A DNA stretch of 64,000 nt, taken from contig CM055099.1 of NCBI GenBank assembly GCA_029204225.1, positions 60,425,919 to 60,489,918 on the forward strand, read 5' to 3'. Position numbers and translations under genes: made by a program. The notes beneath the pieces were generated by a model that searched no databases, was not told where the DNA came from, and saw nothing but the letters and a program-made list of their open reading frames with translations. This DNA is from Diphasiastrum complanatum. Its lineage: Eukaryota; Streptophyta; Lycopodiopsida; Lycopodiales; Lycopodiaceae. Below, piece by piece: positions 1-10,665 of this stretch. Position 1 is the stretch's first letter. Every line of letters starts with the position of its first letter.

Positions 1-566
1 GTCGTTTTCCAGTTATGTGTGGACTACAGGGGTCTATACAAACCTACCCTAAAAAATACAGCTATTGGAGTTGTTCTCTTACAGGACTAACAGGAGGGCC
101 AACCCGTTGCTTTTGAGAGCAAAAAGTTAATACTGACGCGAGTGATACGGCTATTGGAGCTGTTCTCTTACAGGAGGGCCAGCCTATTGCTTTTGAGAGC
201 AAAAAGTTAACCGATGCGCAAGTCAAATATACAACGCAAGAAAAAGAGCTTTTTGCAGTGATCCATGCATTGAAATCATGGAGACATTACCTGTATGGTA
301 ATAAGTTTGTGGTTAACACGGATCACCAACCTCTAAAATATTTTTGCAATCAGAATAATCTGAGAGGTCGTAAGGCCCGATGGGTAGAATTCATGCAGGA
401 ATTCGACTTTGAAGTGCGATATACCAAAGGCACCACTAATCGGGTGGCTGATGCACTTAGTCAAATTGGTGAAGTGAACGATAGCACTTTTTTATGCTAT
501 AGCAAAATGCTAGGAAATAAACCAACAAAAAACGTCAAACAATTCTTTGGTTCAAACCTAGCCTGA
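1..566 (+). pseudogene. Ty3/gypsy RNase H fragment
   Basis: Remnant of a gypsy polyprotein covering the RNase H domain. The readable part (258-566) has the usual order: a conserved HALKSWRHYLYG stretch, TDHQPLKYF, GRKARWVEF and VADALSQIG, where RNase H passes into the linker before integrase. The N-terminal part (about 60-220) occurs twice in near-tandem copies about 89 bp apart, which breaks the frame. No RT lies upstream inside the window and no integrase follows, so it is truncated at both ends. It is dead as a gene; the family call is firm, the lineage is not. Confidence 0.85.
61..230 (+). repeat. 89-bp near-tandem duplication inside the RNase H scrap
   Basis: The block starting GCTATTGGAG at 61 recurs from 150, including the later segment reading TTTTGAGAGCAAAAAGTTAA. 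The first copy carries a short extra insertion (near 85-90). The duplication makes the N-terminal RNase H motif appear twice and out of frame. Confidence 0.8.
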
Positions 567-2301
567 CCGATTTGAACACAATTTGAATCGGTCCATGAGA
601 CATTAAGTAGCTTGTAGTATTAAAAAGTCTAGTTTCAGGTCAAAATTCAAGTTTTGTTATAGTTTTTTAGTGAAAGTGGTCGATTTCTGATTTTGAATGT
701 TTTAGCAAGGTTTCCGATGTCTCTGAGGCTCCAAATCACCCTATTGTAAGCCTTCATATTAATGATTTAGTTGAACATAAGCATGTACCATCAATTCATG
801 GAAAGTCAAACACTCCGTGCACGTCATATACTTCTTGAACCTGACATTCTCAACCTTTTTTGTTATCATGATAACATCTAGGATTAATAGGGAGGCAAGC
901 ATAAGCACTAAAAATAGTGAAAAAAAAAATTTCAACATTTACTTTGTTAGACTACAATTATCAACTGTATTTAGCTTAACCTTACTAAAATTCGAACTAT
1001 AGCAACTCTCATTCGCTCACACTAAAGCTGTCATGCATATAGCATCATACTAAGGACAAAATATGGTGTTAAAGCAAGTTTCTTACTTTTCTCCACTACA
1101 TTTACCAAAATATCAATTCTTTTTAGCAAATTAGCAACTTCACTAGATTTAGAGTGTTAGACTGAATATAGTGCTATTTGCTACCACAAATAATCATGAT
1201 GTTTCTGGTTTACCACCCGAACCACATATGCATGCAAGTTGAACTTTTCATATTCAACACACCCAAGGGTGTAAAAAGGCTCATACATAGCCATGCGAAC
1301 CCATGCATAATTGCATGCATCATCCCCGTACTACATCATGTAAAATCACCAGTGAGGACACTAACATGCAATACTGAACAAGATAGCAAACAAGTCAAAT
1401 GTAGTTTCACCATCCATACAACATGTTCCCATTTTAGAAACCTCGTCACTGCCAAGTATGATGCATTCACAACATTTGTGAGAATGAATAACACGGCTGC
1501 CAAGTAAGTGCAATCCTAACAAGATGGCCTTTGTGAAAAGGAATCCTCTCTACAAAAATCATGGTTCTATCTCCTATTCAATTCCACGTACCTGCATAAA
1601 TATTGAATAAACCTATTGCCATAGCTTTTAACCTTCATCCAACGATATTGCATGCGCACACTTATGGAATCTAACATCAACATACACTTATCTATCTCAC
1701 AAGATCGATATGCGCCACTTAGAAACAACAATGGTATGAAACAAAAGGTAGTAGCAAAGGCAATTGAGACATTGCCTTATCCATAAGTTTTAGAAAAGGT
1801 GTAAAGCGTGATCATAGGAATTTGAATAATGACTTTTAGGAAGCATTGAAAGCAACATCCCTAACTAATTGCGGTTACTCAATGTCTAACCTTGGGTTAA
1901 GGGAAACCTGATGAGGTTAGGCTCCAACTGGTGGTTAGTATAAGGGGTCAACTATAGTTGGTGGCAACTCGAGGCTTGACATGTGGGAGCAGTTTTGGCA
2001 TGGAGTGTGCACTACTCAAATTTTGTTGGTATGGTGATAATAGATTGGCATTTCACAGGTGTTGGTAGTTTGATGGTTTCAATCTTCTTGGACACGATCT
2101 CTACTCCAACATGTAAAACTGGTTATGTGCACTCCTATGTTGGATGAAGTTTATTTTATGTTGCTACATGGATCGAGAATAGATATGGCTACTAATGGCT
2201 TGGTGATACTTGCTTTGGTCGGATGCCTTGGCTTATTCTACTTGTGGCTTATTTGCATGGATGGATTGGACGTCTCTAGGTAAGGGTAGCCAAGAAGACA
2301 T
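567..2301. other. Unassigned AT-rich stretch
   Basis: I recognise no gene or repeat family here. Open frames are short and have no motifs. The last 40 bases are the left flank of the chromovirus at 2302 and match a tandem repeat on its right flank (see 7360-7470). Confidence 0.6.
2297..2301. repeat. Target-site duplication GACAT (left copy)
   Basis: Directly abuts the TGTTA start of the 5' LTR and matches GACAT at 7360-7364 just after the TTACA end of the 3' LTR. Five bases is the usual duplication length for Ty3/gypsy. Confidence 0.9.
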
Positions 2302-2661
2302 TGTTATGAGCACGTGACCAATGCCGAACCCCAAAGAACACAGATAGATCAGATACCACAGTCAAGGTCGTGTCCAACGTACACGACCAACAGGGCAAGA
2401 CAGTGTGAGTAGTGTGCCCCAGCACGGTCCATAGCCATGGCGGGCCTAACACAGTCTCGGGACCCTGTCCGCAAGACAGGGCCCCCAGTTGGGTCCCGAC
2501 ATGCCATCGGCTACATCAGTGCCACGTGGCCGACACTTGGCAGTTGCATGCTACCAGTCCTCACATTGGGCTAGGAGAGGCTTACTCTATATCAGGGAGT
2601 AGGCAAGGTTGGGTGGATCAGTTAGTGTTTGCCCTACTGTGGTGTTAAGATCTCTATTACA
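2302..2661 (+). repeat. 5' LTR of the chromovirus
   Basis: Starts TGTTATGAGC and ends CTATTACA; homologous end to end with 7002-7359. It contains a TATA-like CTCTATATCA near 2585 that may start the element transcript. Confidence 0.95.
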
Positions 2662-2662
2662 C

Positions 2663-2678
2663 TGGTATCAGAGCCATC
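2663..2678 (+). other. Primer-binding site, initiator tRNA-Met type
   Basis: TGGTATCAGAGCCATC begins one base after the LTR end. This complements the 3' end of plant initiator tRNA-Met and is the standard minus-strand primer site of many plant LTR elements. Confidence 0.92.
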
Positions 2679-3420
2679 TCCATCTTTGGGAGTTTAGTAG
2701 CAGCAGTATAGAAAGCTATCAGAAGATAGGAAAGATTTCTCAGATTCCCAGAAAGGCATAGAGGAGGAAAATCGCTGTGGTAACAGCCATCCATCGCTGC
2801 CTTTGCAGTAGAACTACTTGTGTTTTTTGAAGAATCTGAGTCAGACTTCTAGTACAGATCCATCGCTGTACTTGCAGCATAGAATCCTTTGTTTATACGT
2901 GGATTTTAGAGGTAAAATTAGAAGGAAGTCCAGCGCTGGCCAGATATCCATGAATTTGCAGATTTGTCCCTATAATTTCAGAATTTTTTGGGAGGTTTTT
3001 GTTGCAAGCTAGATTCATCAGCGAGGGGTTTCCTTAGTGCAGATCAGAATTTCTCAGGAGATTTGGGGCCCAATTTCCAATTCTTTGGAGCAATCAGGTC
3101 GCTGTCCAGCCAACGAGGGCAGGGAGCCATCGAGATCAGAAAATATTTGTATTTTTTGGGCTTTCCAACCCATTTTTAGAGCAGGAGAAAGACTTTCAAT
3201 TTAAAAAGAAATTTTTATAAAGAAAGAAAGAAGAAAAATTTAAAAGTGAATCTCCTCAGAAACGCCCTTCACTCATTCAACCCCTTAAAACCAGAATTGA
3301 GAAAGCCAAACAAGAACGTTTGTGCTTTGTGTGTATGGGCAAAGGACACACAGTCAGACAGTGTCCCAAGGGGCCTTTCACTAAAAAAGATAAAAAAAGA
3401 TAAGAAACAAGTTTATCTTG
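2679..3420 (+). pseudogene. Leader and residual gag with a frameshifted zinc knuckle
   Basis: Most gag is missing. Across 2679-3240 I see no capsid-like protein, only short frames. Near 3316-3375 one frame encodes a CX2CX4HX4C knuckle ([14 protein letters not shown]), the usual nucleocapsid C-terminus; the longest open frame across it is a different frame, so a frameshift lies close by. The knuckle is followed by a Lys-rich stretch and then the protease. A complete gypsy gag would need about 1 kb more. Confidence 0.75.
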
Positions 3421-4741
3421 TTCAGACTGTAAGTTTCTCCGGTGACTCGGCAACTTCCGAGATCAAAGTGTATCATGAAGATCATGAACATTGTTGCCAG
3501 CTGACCTCTGCAATGCTAGCGAGACCTTTCAGCTTTGGGCCGCATGACCTAGTACGTATGCATGGGAAAGTTGGTAACCAGTCAGTAAGAGTTATGGTTG
3601 ATGATGGGGCAACCCATAATTTCATCAACTACACCCTGGTTAAAAAGCTTAAACTTCCAGAAGTACCTAGTCAGCATAGATACATAGTTTCATTAGCTAA
3701 GGGTGAAGATAAAAAAATCTGGGAAACTATGGTAAGTAACTTAAATCTTGGTATTCAGGGATACCAAGACCTCCACAGAAACTATCAGGAGAACACCCTC
3801 ACCTTTCAGCATAAAGGCCGAGAGATCCAGTTGCATGGGGAGCATGATGTTCCCAACAGTCCTATGGTCTGCAGTTCAGAGCTCTGTCAGCTAATCAGAG
3901 ACGACAACCATCAGGTATTCTTATGTGACTTTCAGTTTATTCCTGAAGTTTCTATTTCTAGTTCTATACAGCAGAAAATCAGTAAATTAGAAACTTTATT
4001 GTCTAAATTTAAAGATGTTTTTCCTAAAGATTTGCCACATGGTTTGCCACCTAGCAGAGAGGTAGATCATGTAATAAACCTAGTACCAGGTACAACACCT
4101 GTTTCTAAACCTCCGTATCGGGTCAGCCGAACAGAGGATGAAGAAATAACTAGGCAGTTAACAGATTATCTTGGGAAAGGCCAAATTCAGACCAGTAGTT
4201 CACCATGGGCCTCACCAGTCCTTTTGGTGAAAAAGAAAGAGGGGTCTATGCGTCTTTGCGTAGATTACAAAGCCCTCAATAAAGTCACAATAAAGAACAA
4301 TATCCTATGCCTCGGGCAGACAAGTTGTTTGACCAACTCGACGGGGCTAAGTTTTTCAGCAAAATAGACCTCAGATCGGGATATCATCAAGTCCATATAA
4401 AGTCGAAAGATGTCTCGAAAACAAGTTTTAGGACTCGTCACGGTCATTATGAGTTTAAGGTGATGCCATTTGGGCTCATAAATGCTCCAGCTACCTTTAT
4501 GACCTTGATGAACAGTGTCCTCAGACCATACTTGGGTAAATTTGTAGTCGTATTTTTAGATGACATCCTCATCTATAGCAAAACGAGGAAGGAGCATTTA
4601 AAACACCTCAGAAAGGTGTTTCGACTGCTCAGAAAGCATAAGCTGTATGCTAAACAGTCCAAGTGTGAATTCTTCGTTGAAGAAGTAGCATATTTGGGTC
4701 ACATTATCTCGTCAGATGGGATTAAAAATGGACCCAAATAA
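3420..4741 (+). pseudogene. Gypsy pol: protease and reverse transcriptase
   Basis: Protease is at about 3580-3700, with [12 protein letters not shown]; the catalytic Asp is kept but the usual Ser/Thr after it is Asp. RT follows with the REVDH..I linker motif, [12 protein letters not shown], then after a frameshift near 4300 the block [11 protein letters not shown], the PFGL.NAPATF finger motif and the active-site box [10 protein letters not shown] (about 4550). A second break near 4735 separates RT from the connection domain. Order PR-RT is normal for Ty3/gypsy. It would have copied the element RNA into DNA in cytoplasmic particles; with these frameshifts it is unlikely to be functional. Confidence 0.9.
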
Positions 4742-6985
4742 GGTTAAAGCCATACTCAGTTGGCTGAGACCTCAGAATATTTTGGAACTTCAGATCTTTC
4801 TTGGTTAGGCGGGATATTACAGACGATTTGTCAAGGAATATGCTCAGATAGCAATTCCCAAGACAAATCTTCTTAAGGGGAAGGGAAAGGAGTTCATTTG
4901 GGAGTACGCACAGCAGGAGAGCTTTGATGCTCTCAAAACAGCCTTAGCTACAGCACCAGTTTTAAAAGTCGTCGACCCCAATCAGCCATTTGTGGTCGAA
5001 ACAGATGCTAGCGACTTTGCAGTAGGTGCTGTGCTAACTCAGGGTGGACGACCAGTTGCGTTCGAGAGTAAAAAGCTCAAGCCAGCTCAGACTAGGTACA
5101 GTGCCTATGAAAAGGAACTCTTTTCTATAGTCCATGCCCTTAAGACTTGGAGGCATTATTTGTATGGTGCCAACTTTGAGGTCCTGACAGACCACGAAAG
5201 TCTTAGATACCTTTGCAATCAACCTGAGCTTAGAGGTCGGAAAGCTCGTTGGGCAGAGTTGATGCAAGAGTTTGATATGTCTATCAGATATAGACGGGGG
5301 AAATTCAATATAGTAGCAGATGCCCTTAGCAGAATGCCTATGATAAACGAACTGAGTTTTACTCAGATTCGTAATGAGTTACTCGAGTCCTTGAGAGGGA
5401 AGTGCCAGCATGATGCATTCTTCTCTACTATCTGGAACTCAGTCCAGAGCAGACAGTTACAGACTCCAAAACCAGTTCCCGAGGCTGGTGCCAGTTCATC
5501 CAAGAATACGGCAGCTTCTGTTGAGGATGATGATGAGTCCGAGTATACGTCGTCAAATGACGTTGAGGATCCTGAGCTTGTATTGCCCAAGCAAACCCCA
5601 GTGGTTGAGGGTCAGTTGACTCAAGGATTCAAATGGAAACAGTATTCCATTCAGGATAAGTACTTGCTCTATAGAGATAGAGTATGTGTCCCCAATTCAG
5701 AGGATTATAGGCAGCAGGTCCTATATGAATGTCATGACAATCCTAGTGCGGGACACCCAGGCATACAGAAGACCTATGAGCTTCTTCGTAGGCAACTTTT
5801 TTGGCCCAGTATGAAAAAGTACGTCCAACAATATGTAACCAGTTGCCAGAAATGTCAAGTAAACAAAGCAGAGCGTTTAAAGGCAAGAGGGTTGTTGCAG
5901 CCCTTAGATATACCAGCTGGTAAATGGGAGAGTATCTCCATGGATTTTATAGTAAGCCTGCCTAAAACCCAAAAGGGTAATGACGCTATATGGGTCACAG
6001 TTGACCGTCTGACCAAAATGGCTCATTTTAATCCGACCAAAACAACCGTTAGAGCTCCAGAGGTAACGAGGTTGTTTGTAGACGGGCTATTTAAATTGTA
6101 CGGTCTACCTTCCGACATAGTCAGCGACTGGGACAGTAAACTTAATGAAAATTTTTGGAGGGCAGTATTCCATCATCTCCATACTAAACTTAATATGAGT
6201 ACCACCGACCATTCACAGACGGGCGGTCAAACAGAGAGGGTGAATCAAGTGCTGGAGGATATGCTTGGTGCATACGTCAACAAGAAGCAGACTAATTGGG
6301 AGGAGTATCTCTCGATCTTAGAGTTTGCTTATAACAGTACCAAACATTCAGCTACGGGATACAACCCATTTATGTTGATGTACGGTTTTCGGCCACGCTC
6401 ACACACAGCTGTAGGGTTTAAACAAGAAAAAGTTGAAGCAACCAGAAACTTTTCAGAGGACCTGAACCAGATGATAGAACATGTTAAGCGTAGCATCAGG
6501 CAGTCCCAGGATCGAGCCAGGCATTATGCAGATCCACACAGACGGGATGTGCAGTTCTCCGCTGGTGAGAAAGTCTACTTGAGAGTCCCAGTTGACTCTA
6601 AAACCCTCAAATCAGGAGTGTGTGCTAAGTTGTCTCCAAGGTATTGTGGTCCCTTTACCATCAGTAGGAGACTAGGCGAGGTCACCTATGAACTAGAACT
6701 CCCACACAGCAGTAAGGTTTTTTCAGTCTTTCATGTAAGTCAGTTACGAAAAGCCTTAACTAGATCAGAAAATCTGGTAGGGGACAGTGTTCTAGTTCTT
6801 CCATTGGATCCTCAACAACCTCCACATGAACCAGAGGAGATCCTTGATAGTAGAGAGACGCAGACCTCTATACCGATAATATCTGGCCAAGTGGAATGAT
6901 CAGCCTGTTGAGAATGCCACTTGGAAAATAGGCAACGTCCTCCGCAAGATTTTTCCAGACTTTGTCTTAGAGGACCAAGACGGTT
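4742..6985 (+). pseudogene. Gypsy pol: RNase H, integrase and chromodomain-like tail
   Basis: A 635-codon open frame (4992-6899) preceded by a broken connection segment. It has RNase H (ETDASDFAVGAVL to VADALSRM), an acidic Ser-rich linker, the HHCC zinc domain (H-ECHDNPSAG-H ... CQKC), and an integrase core with the D,D,E pattern (MDFIVSLP, SDWDSK where relatives usually have SDRDSKF, and QTERVNQVLEDML). A GPY-like domain (FTISRRLGEVTYELELP) follows. The chromodomain remnant LAKWNDQPVENATW lies just past the stop at 6897 in a shifted frame and runs to about 6985. The chromodomain places the element among chromoviruses and would bind marked histone tails during integration. Confidence 0.9.
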
Positions 6986-6988
6986 CTT

Positions 6989-7001
6989 AAGGGGGAGGGA
7001 G
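6989..7001 (+). other. Polypurine tract
   Basis: A run of A and G (AAGGGGGAGGGAG) immediately before the 3' LTR start TGTTACGAG; plus-strand DNA synthesis starts here. Confidence 0.9.
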
Positions 7002-7359
7002 TGTTACGAGCTCGTGACCAATGTCGAACCCTAGAGAACACAGATAGGTCAGATACCACAGTCAGGGTCGTGTCCAGCGTACACGACCAACAGGGCAAGA
7101 GAGTGTGTGTAGTGTGCCCCAGCACGGTCCATAGCCATGGCGAGCCTAACACAGTCTCGGGACCCTGTCAGCAGGACAGGGCCCCCAGTTGGGTCCCAAC
7201 GTGCAGTCGGCCACGTCAGTGCCACGTGGCCGACACTTGGCAGTTGCATGCTACCAGTCCTCACACTAGGCTAGGAGGGGCTTACTCTATATCAAGGAGT
7301 AGGCAAGGTTGGGTGGATCAGTTAGTGTTTGCCCTACTGTGGTGTTAAGATCTATTACA
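7002..7359 (+). repeat. 3' LTR of the chromovirus
   Basis: TGTTACGAGC to CTATTACA, 358 bp, paired with 2302-2661 and followed by the right copy of GACAT. Confidence 0.95.
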
Positions 7360-7470
7360 GACATGCTGAAAAGATTGTGTTGGATGTTGACTTTGATGGA
7401 TTGGACGTCTCAAGGTAAGGGTAGCCAAGAAGACATGCTGAAAAGATTGTGTTGGATGTTGACTTTGATT
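7360..7470. repeat. 72-bp tandem repeat at the insertion site
   Basis: GACATGCTGAAAAGATTG starts at 7360 and again at 7432. The stretch between, with TGGATTGGACGTCTC and GGGTAGCCAAGAA, also matches the left flank of the chromovirus at 2262-2301. The target was therefore already a two-copy tandem array and the element landed in the first copy. Confidence 0.85.
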
Positions 7471-8249
7471 GGAAATATGTCTTGAACTATGCATGTGATT
7501 TTCTTCAACATATCTTTTAAGAGCGAACATACTCACATCTACCTCTACTTGGTACAAATGCAAATGGAGGTCACACATGCCTTTTATCTAGAGTTAGAAA
7601 GAACAATCATTGAAAAGGAGGGGCGGAGAAACATGAGTCCTAGGAAAAAGATCAAACTAGGTATGTCAGACAAGTTCGAACACACAACATATTGAATGAA
7701 GGCACGAACCCTCCTCTATAGCCTCCAACAATCTAAAATCACCTTCCTTTCAAAAGTGCACTTGCTAGGGTTTCAATTGGTCCTCTTAATTAAGTACCTC
7801 ATCTTGAAATAGTGAACCACGTGGCTTGAATACTTCTTTAATTGAGAATTTGAGAGCCTACTTATTCTAGGCCAATACACCATGTCTCTATGAACGTAGT
7901 CCCTTGTAACATGCCTCAGAGGCATAGTGACCAGAGGCATAGTGGCCAGGGAGCATGGGAACATGGCTTTTTAGACGTGCCACGCATTCCAAGTGTGATA
8001 TGTTGGGAACGTGACTAGGGAACTCATTCCGAAGGGATGGGACACGATTGGGACTGGCCACAGTTACTACTAAGACTTAAAAGCAAGATAAATGGAGGAG
8101 AAAACCAAAAAATCTAGAGGTATTTTATATATAACTTGTTTATATAGTAGTGCCATAGCATAAATACGATACTCATCCTTTGATTTGTTTATATTATGTG
8201 TAATTTCAATATACTGAAAATGTTATTGTGTTGATGTGGCATTCTCGTT
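7471..8249. other. Unassigned stretch
   Basis: No recognisable domain. A short frame at the start (AEKIVLDVDFDWKYVLNY) looks coding-like but stops after about 28 codons and I cannot place it. Near 7905-7945 there is a small direct repeat of a CAGAGGCATAGTG-type motif. Confidence 0.5.
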
Positions 8250-8254
8250 CTCGT

Positions 8255-8673
8255 TGTTAGAATTTGTGATGCAAATTCTAGATGAAGTTACTAGTCCTAC
8301 TAGCACTCACACAAAACCAAGCATAGAGAGAATTCAAGATCATAGAGAATTGAGCAATGCTCTAGCATATTGGAATGATTGTGGTGGGGTGCCAGCCTAC
8401 TTAAATAGATTCTCTAATCAATGAGAAAAGCTAAGAGCCTAAAGTAAATAGCAAAAGAGCAAAAGCTAATTGCTATAATTACTACCTATATTGGGTAAAG
8501 TCCCAAGATGAATTTCTAAGTACTAAATAGATCCTAATTTAGTTGTAGTGCACCCACCTACATGCATAAGCTTTAAAAAACAAATTTACTATAAATAGAA
8601 TGGCCCCTAAAATAGCACGTAGGCATGGCCAAACTATCATGAGGGGGTATCAAATAAACATTAATTCCTAGCA
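8255..8673 (-). repeat. 3' LTR of the scrambled copia
   Basis: About 419 bp, near-identical to 9977-10396. On the minus strand it starts TGCTAGGAATT directly after the polypurine tract. Confidence 0.9.
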
Positions 8674-8880
8674 CTCCCCCTTAATGTTTACTTTGCTATC
8701 TATTACTCCTAGAAGTTCTCTAAACTTCTGAAATTTTTCTTTGCCAAGTCCTTTGGTAAAGATATCCGCAACTTGCTCTTCCGTAAGGCAATAGATAAGC
8801 TCCACTTCATCACTTTGAATTTTCTCTCTGATGAAGTGTTGTTGTACTTGTAGTAGCTCGATATTCTGCCTCTGTAGATG
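8674..8880 (-). pseudogene. Copia RNase H C-terminal fragment
   Basis: On the minus strand it carries STEAEYRA, then after an internal deletion SDEVELIYC, EEQVADIFTK and a KF(R)ELLG-like end, the conserved end of copia polyproteins, followed by the polypurine tract. This is the only piece of the interior in the orientation of the element. Confidence 0.8.
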
Positions 8881-9470
8881 ATAAGGCGACCAAGTGTTTA
8901 TTTCTTGGTTATGATAGTCAAGAGAAGGGATACAGGTTATATAACTTAGAAGGTAAGAAAATCATCATAAGAAGGGATGTAGTCTTTGATGAGGAGGCAA
9001 CTCATAAAGATACAAAGATACCTTATGATAAGGATCAAGATGGAGGAATCCCTATATTATGTGACGAGTTATTACAAGAACCTAAATCGACACATGTATC
9101 GCCTATGCCAATCCAAGAACCTAAAGTGACTTTGGTTGAGATAGGAAAGAGGAAGGAGAGATCAAGTATATGGGATACTTATTCACCTCCTACTTCACCA
9201 GGCAGGAACTTCCTACATCAGAAGCTAGAAGATTGCCCAGATGGTACTATGAAACTACAAGGATAGTGTCATTATGGAACAGAGAGAGTCCAATGGAACT
9301 AGGAGATCGGCTAGACTTGAAAAGCAACATGAAGATCAAGATCAACATGAGGTTCGACAGGAGGATCATCATGAAGATGGGGATGTACATTTGGCATATA
9401 TGGCCACAGTATTAGAAACCAAGGATCCATCTACTTTCAGAGAGGCTGAAAAAGAGGATATTTGAAGGAA
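8881..9470 (+). pseudogene. Copia integrase C-terminal and linker fragment, inverted relative to its element
   Basis: Plus-strand frame with KCLFLGYDSQEKGYRLYNL and RRDVVFDEEA, the conserved segment after the copia integrase core, followed by a low-conservation hydrophilic linker rich in Pro and Asp. It then decays through frameshifts. It lies upstream of the integrase core fragment although it normally follows it. Confidence 0.8.
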
Positions 9471-9489
9471 AGCTATGGATGAGAAAAAA

Positions 9490-9964
9490 TAATGAAGTAA
9501 TAGTTGAGGGCATACTTGCAGGGCGGTTGTACAAACTTCAAGCTCAGGTGGTGGATCATCATGCAAGTGTTGCGGATATTGGATCATTGAGTAAGTTATG
9601 GCACGAGAGGTTTGGACATAAAGTCTACAAGTCTTGAGGAAATTTAACATGGTTACAGCTTTTCCTCAAGTCGTTTCTGATCACAAGGTTTGTGAAGGTT
9701 GTCTTAGGCAAGCATCATATGAAGAAATTTTTGCCTAGTACATTCAGGGCGAAAAATGTTCTAGAACTTGTTCATACGGATTTGTGTGGTCCTATGAGGG
9801 CTCAATCTTATGGGGGAGCAAGTTACTTTATGGTGTTTGTGGATGATTATTCTAGGAAGACATGGATTTATCTTCTGAAGAAAATAAGGGTGAAGCATTC
9901 AAATATTTCACATGGTTTAAAAAACAGGTGGAGAAAGAAACAGATAGACAAATTAAGATACTTC
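9490..9964 (+). pseudogene. Copia pre-integrase and integrase core fragment, inverted
   Basis: Plus-strand pieces: LWHERFGH (pre-integrase HHCC part), VCEGCLRQ, then HTDLCGPMRAQSYGGASYF, FVDDYSRKTWIYLLKK and KILRSD. The first two catalytic Asp regions are visible. The frame runs straight into the primer-site complement at 9965, where the usual NGGEF continuation is lost. Confidence 0.85.
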
Positions 9965-9976
9965 GCTCTGATACCA
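9965..9976 (-). other. Primer-binding site of the scrambled copia
   Basis: GCTCTGATACCA on the plus strand is the complement of TGGTATCAGAGC. It directly abuts the LTR end at 9977, as expected for a minus-strand element. Confidence 0.88.
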
Positions 9977-10396
9977 CGTCAGAATTTGTGATACAGATTC
10001 TAGATGAAGTTACTAGTCCTACTAGCACTCACACAAAACCAAGCATAGAGAGAATTCAGATCATAGGAGAATTGAGCAATGCTCTAGCATATTGGAATGA
10101 TTGTGGTGGGGCGCCAGCCTACTTAAATAGATTCTCTAATCAACAATAAAAGCTAAGAGCCAAAAGTAAATAGCAAAAGAGCAAAAGCTAATTGCTATAA
10201 TTACTACCTATATTGGGTAAAGTCCCAAGATGAAATATCTAAGTACTAAATAGATCCTAATTTAATTGTAGTGCACCCACCTACATGCATAAGCTTTAAA
10301 AAACGAATTTACTATAAATAGAATGGCCCCTAAAATAGCACGCAGGCATGGCCAAACTATCATTAAGGGGTATCAAATAAACATTAATTCCTAACA
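9977..10396 (-). repeat. 5' LTR of the scrambled copia
   Basis: About 420 bp, paired with 8255-8673. On the minus strand it starts TGTTAGGAATT; its inner end is CG rather than CA, a likely point change. Confidence 0.9.
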
Positions 10397-10401
10397 CCCG
10401 T

Positions 10402-10665
10402 TTCCATTTTTTCAGGGCCCATTCCCGTTTTTTCAGGGGTATTGGAGTCCCCATCCCTTGTTCTCGTTCCCTGGTCACTATGATCAGAGGATGAACATGT
10501 CTATTTGCTTGCAGGTCATTACACAACACACTAATTTCCTTGGAGCATAAAATGCATTATTCGCATTAACAAGGCAAGAAAAGCTACTGAGCATTGACAT
10601 CACTCTCTTTGAAAATGTAATCCAATATTTAAAAGATGATCTGGATGAATAAGAGTGAAGACTAC
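10402..10665. other. Presumed intron or flank after the last visible PTM-like exon
   Basis: No coding match to the next expected part of the PTM-like protein. It lies between the intact splice donor at 10665 and the copia target duplication, so it is either the start of a very long intron or a break point. A short direct repeat of a CCCGTTTTTTCAGGG-like motif lies at 10397-10440. Confidence 0.55.

Larger units (their letters stand above)
2302..7359 (+). mobile_element. Chromovirus-type Ty3/gypsy LTR retrotransposon, nearly gag-less
   Basis: A complete insertion unit: 5' LTR 2302-2661, tRNA-Met-type primer site, remnant gag, protease, RT, RNase H, integrase and a chromodomain-like tail, polypurine tract, 3' LTR 7002-7359. 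It is flanked by the 5-bp target duplication GACAT (2297-2301 and 7360-7364). The LTRs differ at about two dozen positions by my count (roughly 6-7%), so the insertion is fairly old. The internal region is only about 4.3 kb because gag is reduced to a leader-like stretch and one frameshifted zinc knuckle. Pol is open over long stretches but broken by at least three frameshifts. Expected origin: copied by proteins of a complete relative. Confidence 0.95.
8255..10396 (-). mobile_element. Copia-type LTR retrotransposon with an inverted, scrambled interior
   Basis: Reads on the minus strand: 5' LTR 10396-9977, tRNA-Met-type primer site 9976-9965, polypurine tract AAGGGGGAG at 8682-8674, 3' LTR 8673-8255. 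Both LTRs have TGTTAG/CTA(A/G)CA ends, and the flanks CTCGT (8250-8254) and CCCGT (10397-10401) fit a 5-bp target duplication with one change. Inside, only 8674-8880 (RNase H C-terminus) has the expected orientation. 8881-9964 reads on the plus strand and in the wrong order: the post-integrase segment precedes the pre-integrase and integrase segment. It is non-coding as it stands. Confidence 0.88.

Noticed and set aside
2663-2678. Possible tRNA-related gene (TGGTATCAGAGC, also at 24678, 34673 and on the minus strand elsewhere)
   Set aside because: Each copy is only the tRNA 3'-end complement next to an LTR end; no cloverleaf can be drawn around any of them.
9170-9465. Two overlapping plus frames as a separate gene
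   Set aside because: They are the weakly conserved linker that follows the copia integrase segment at 8881, read in shifted frames.
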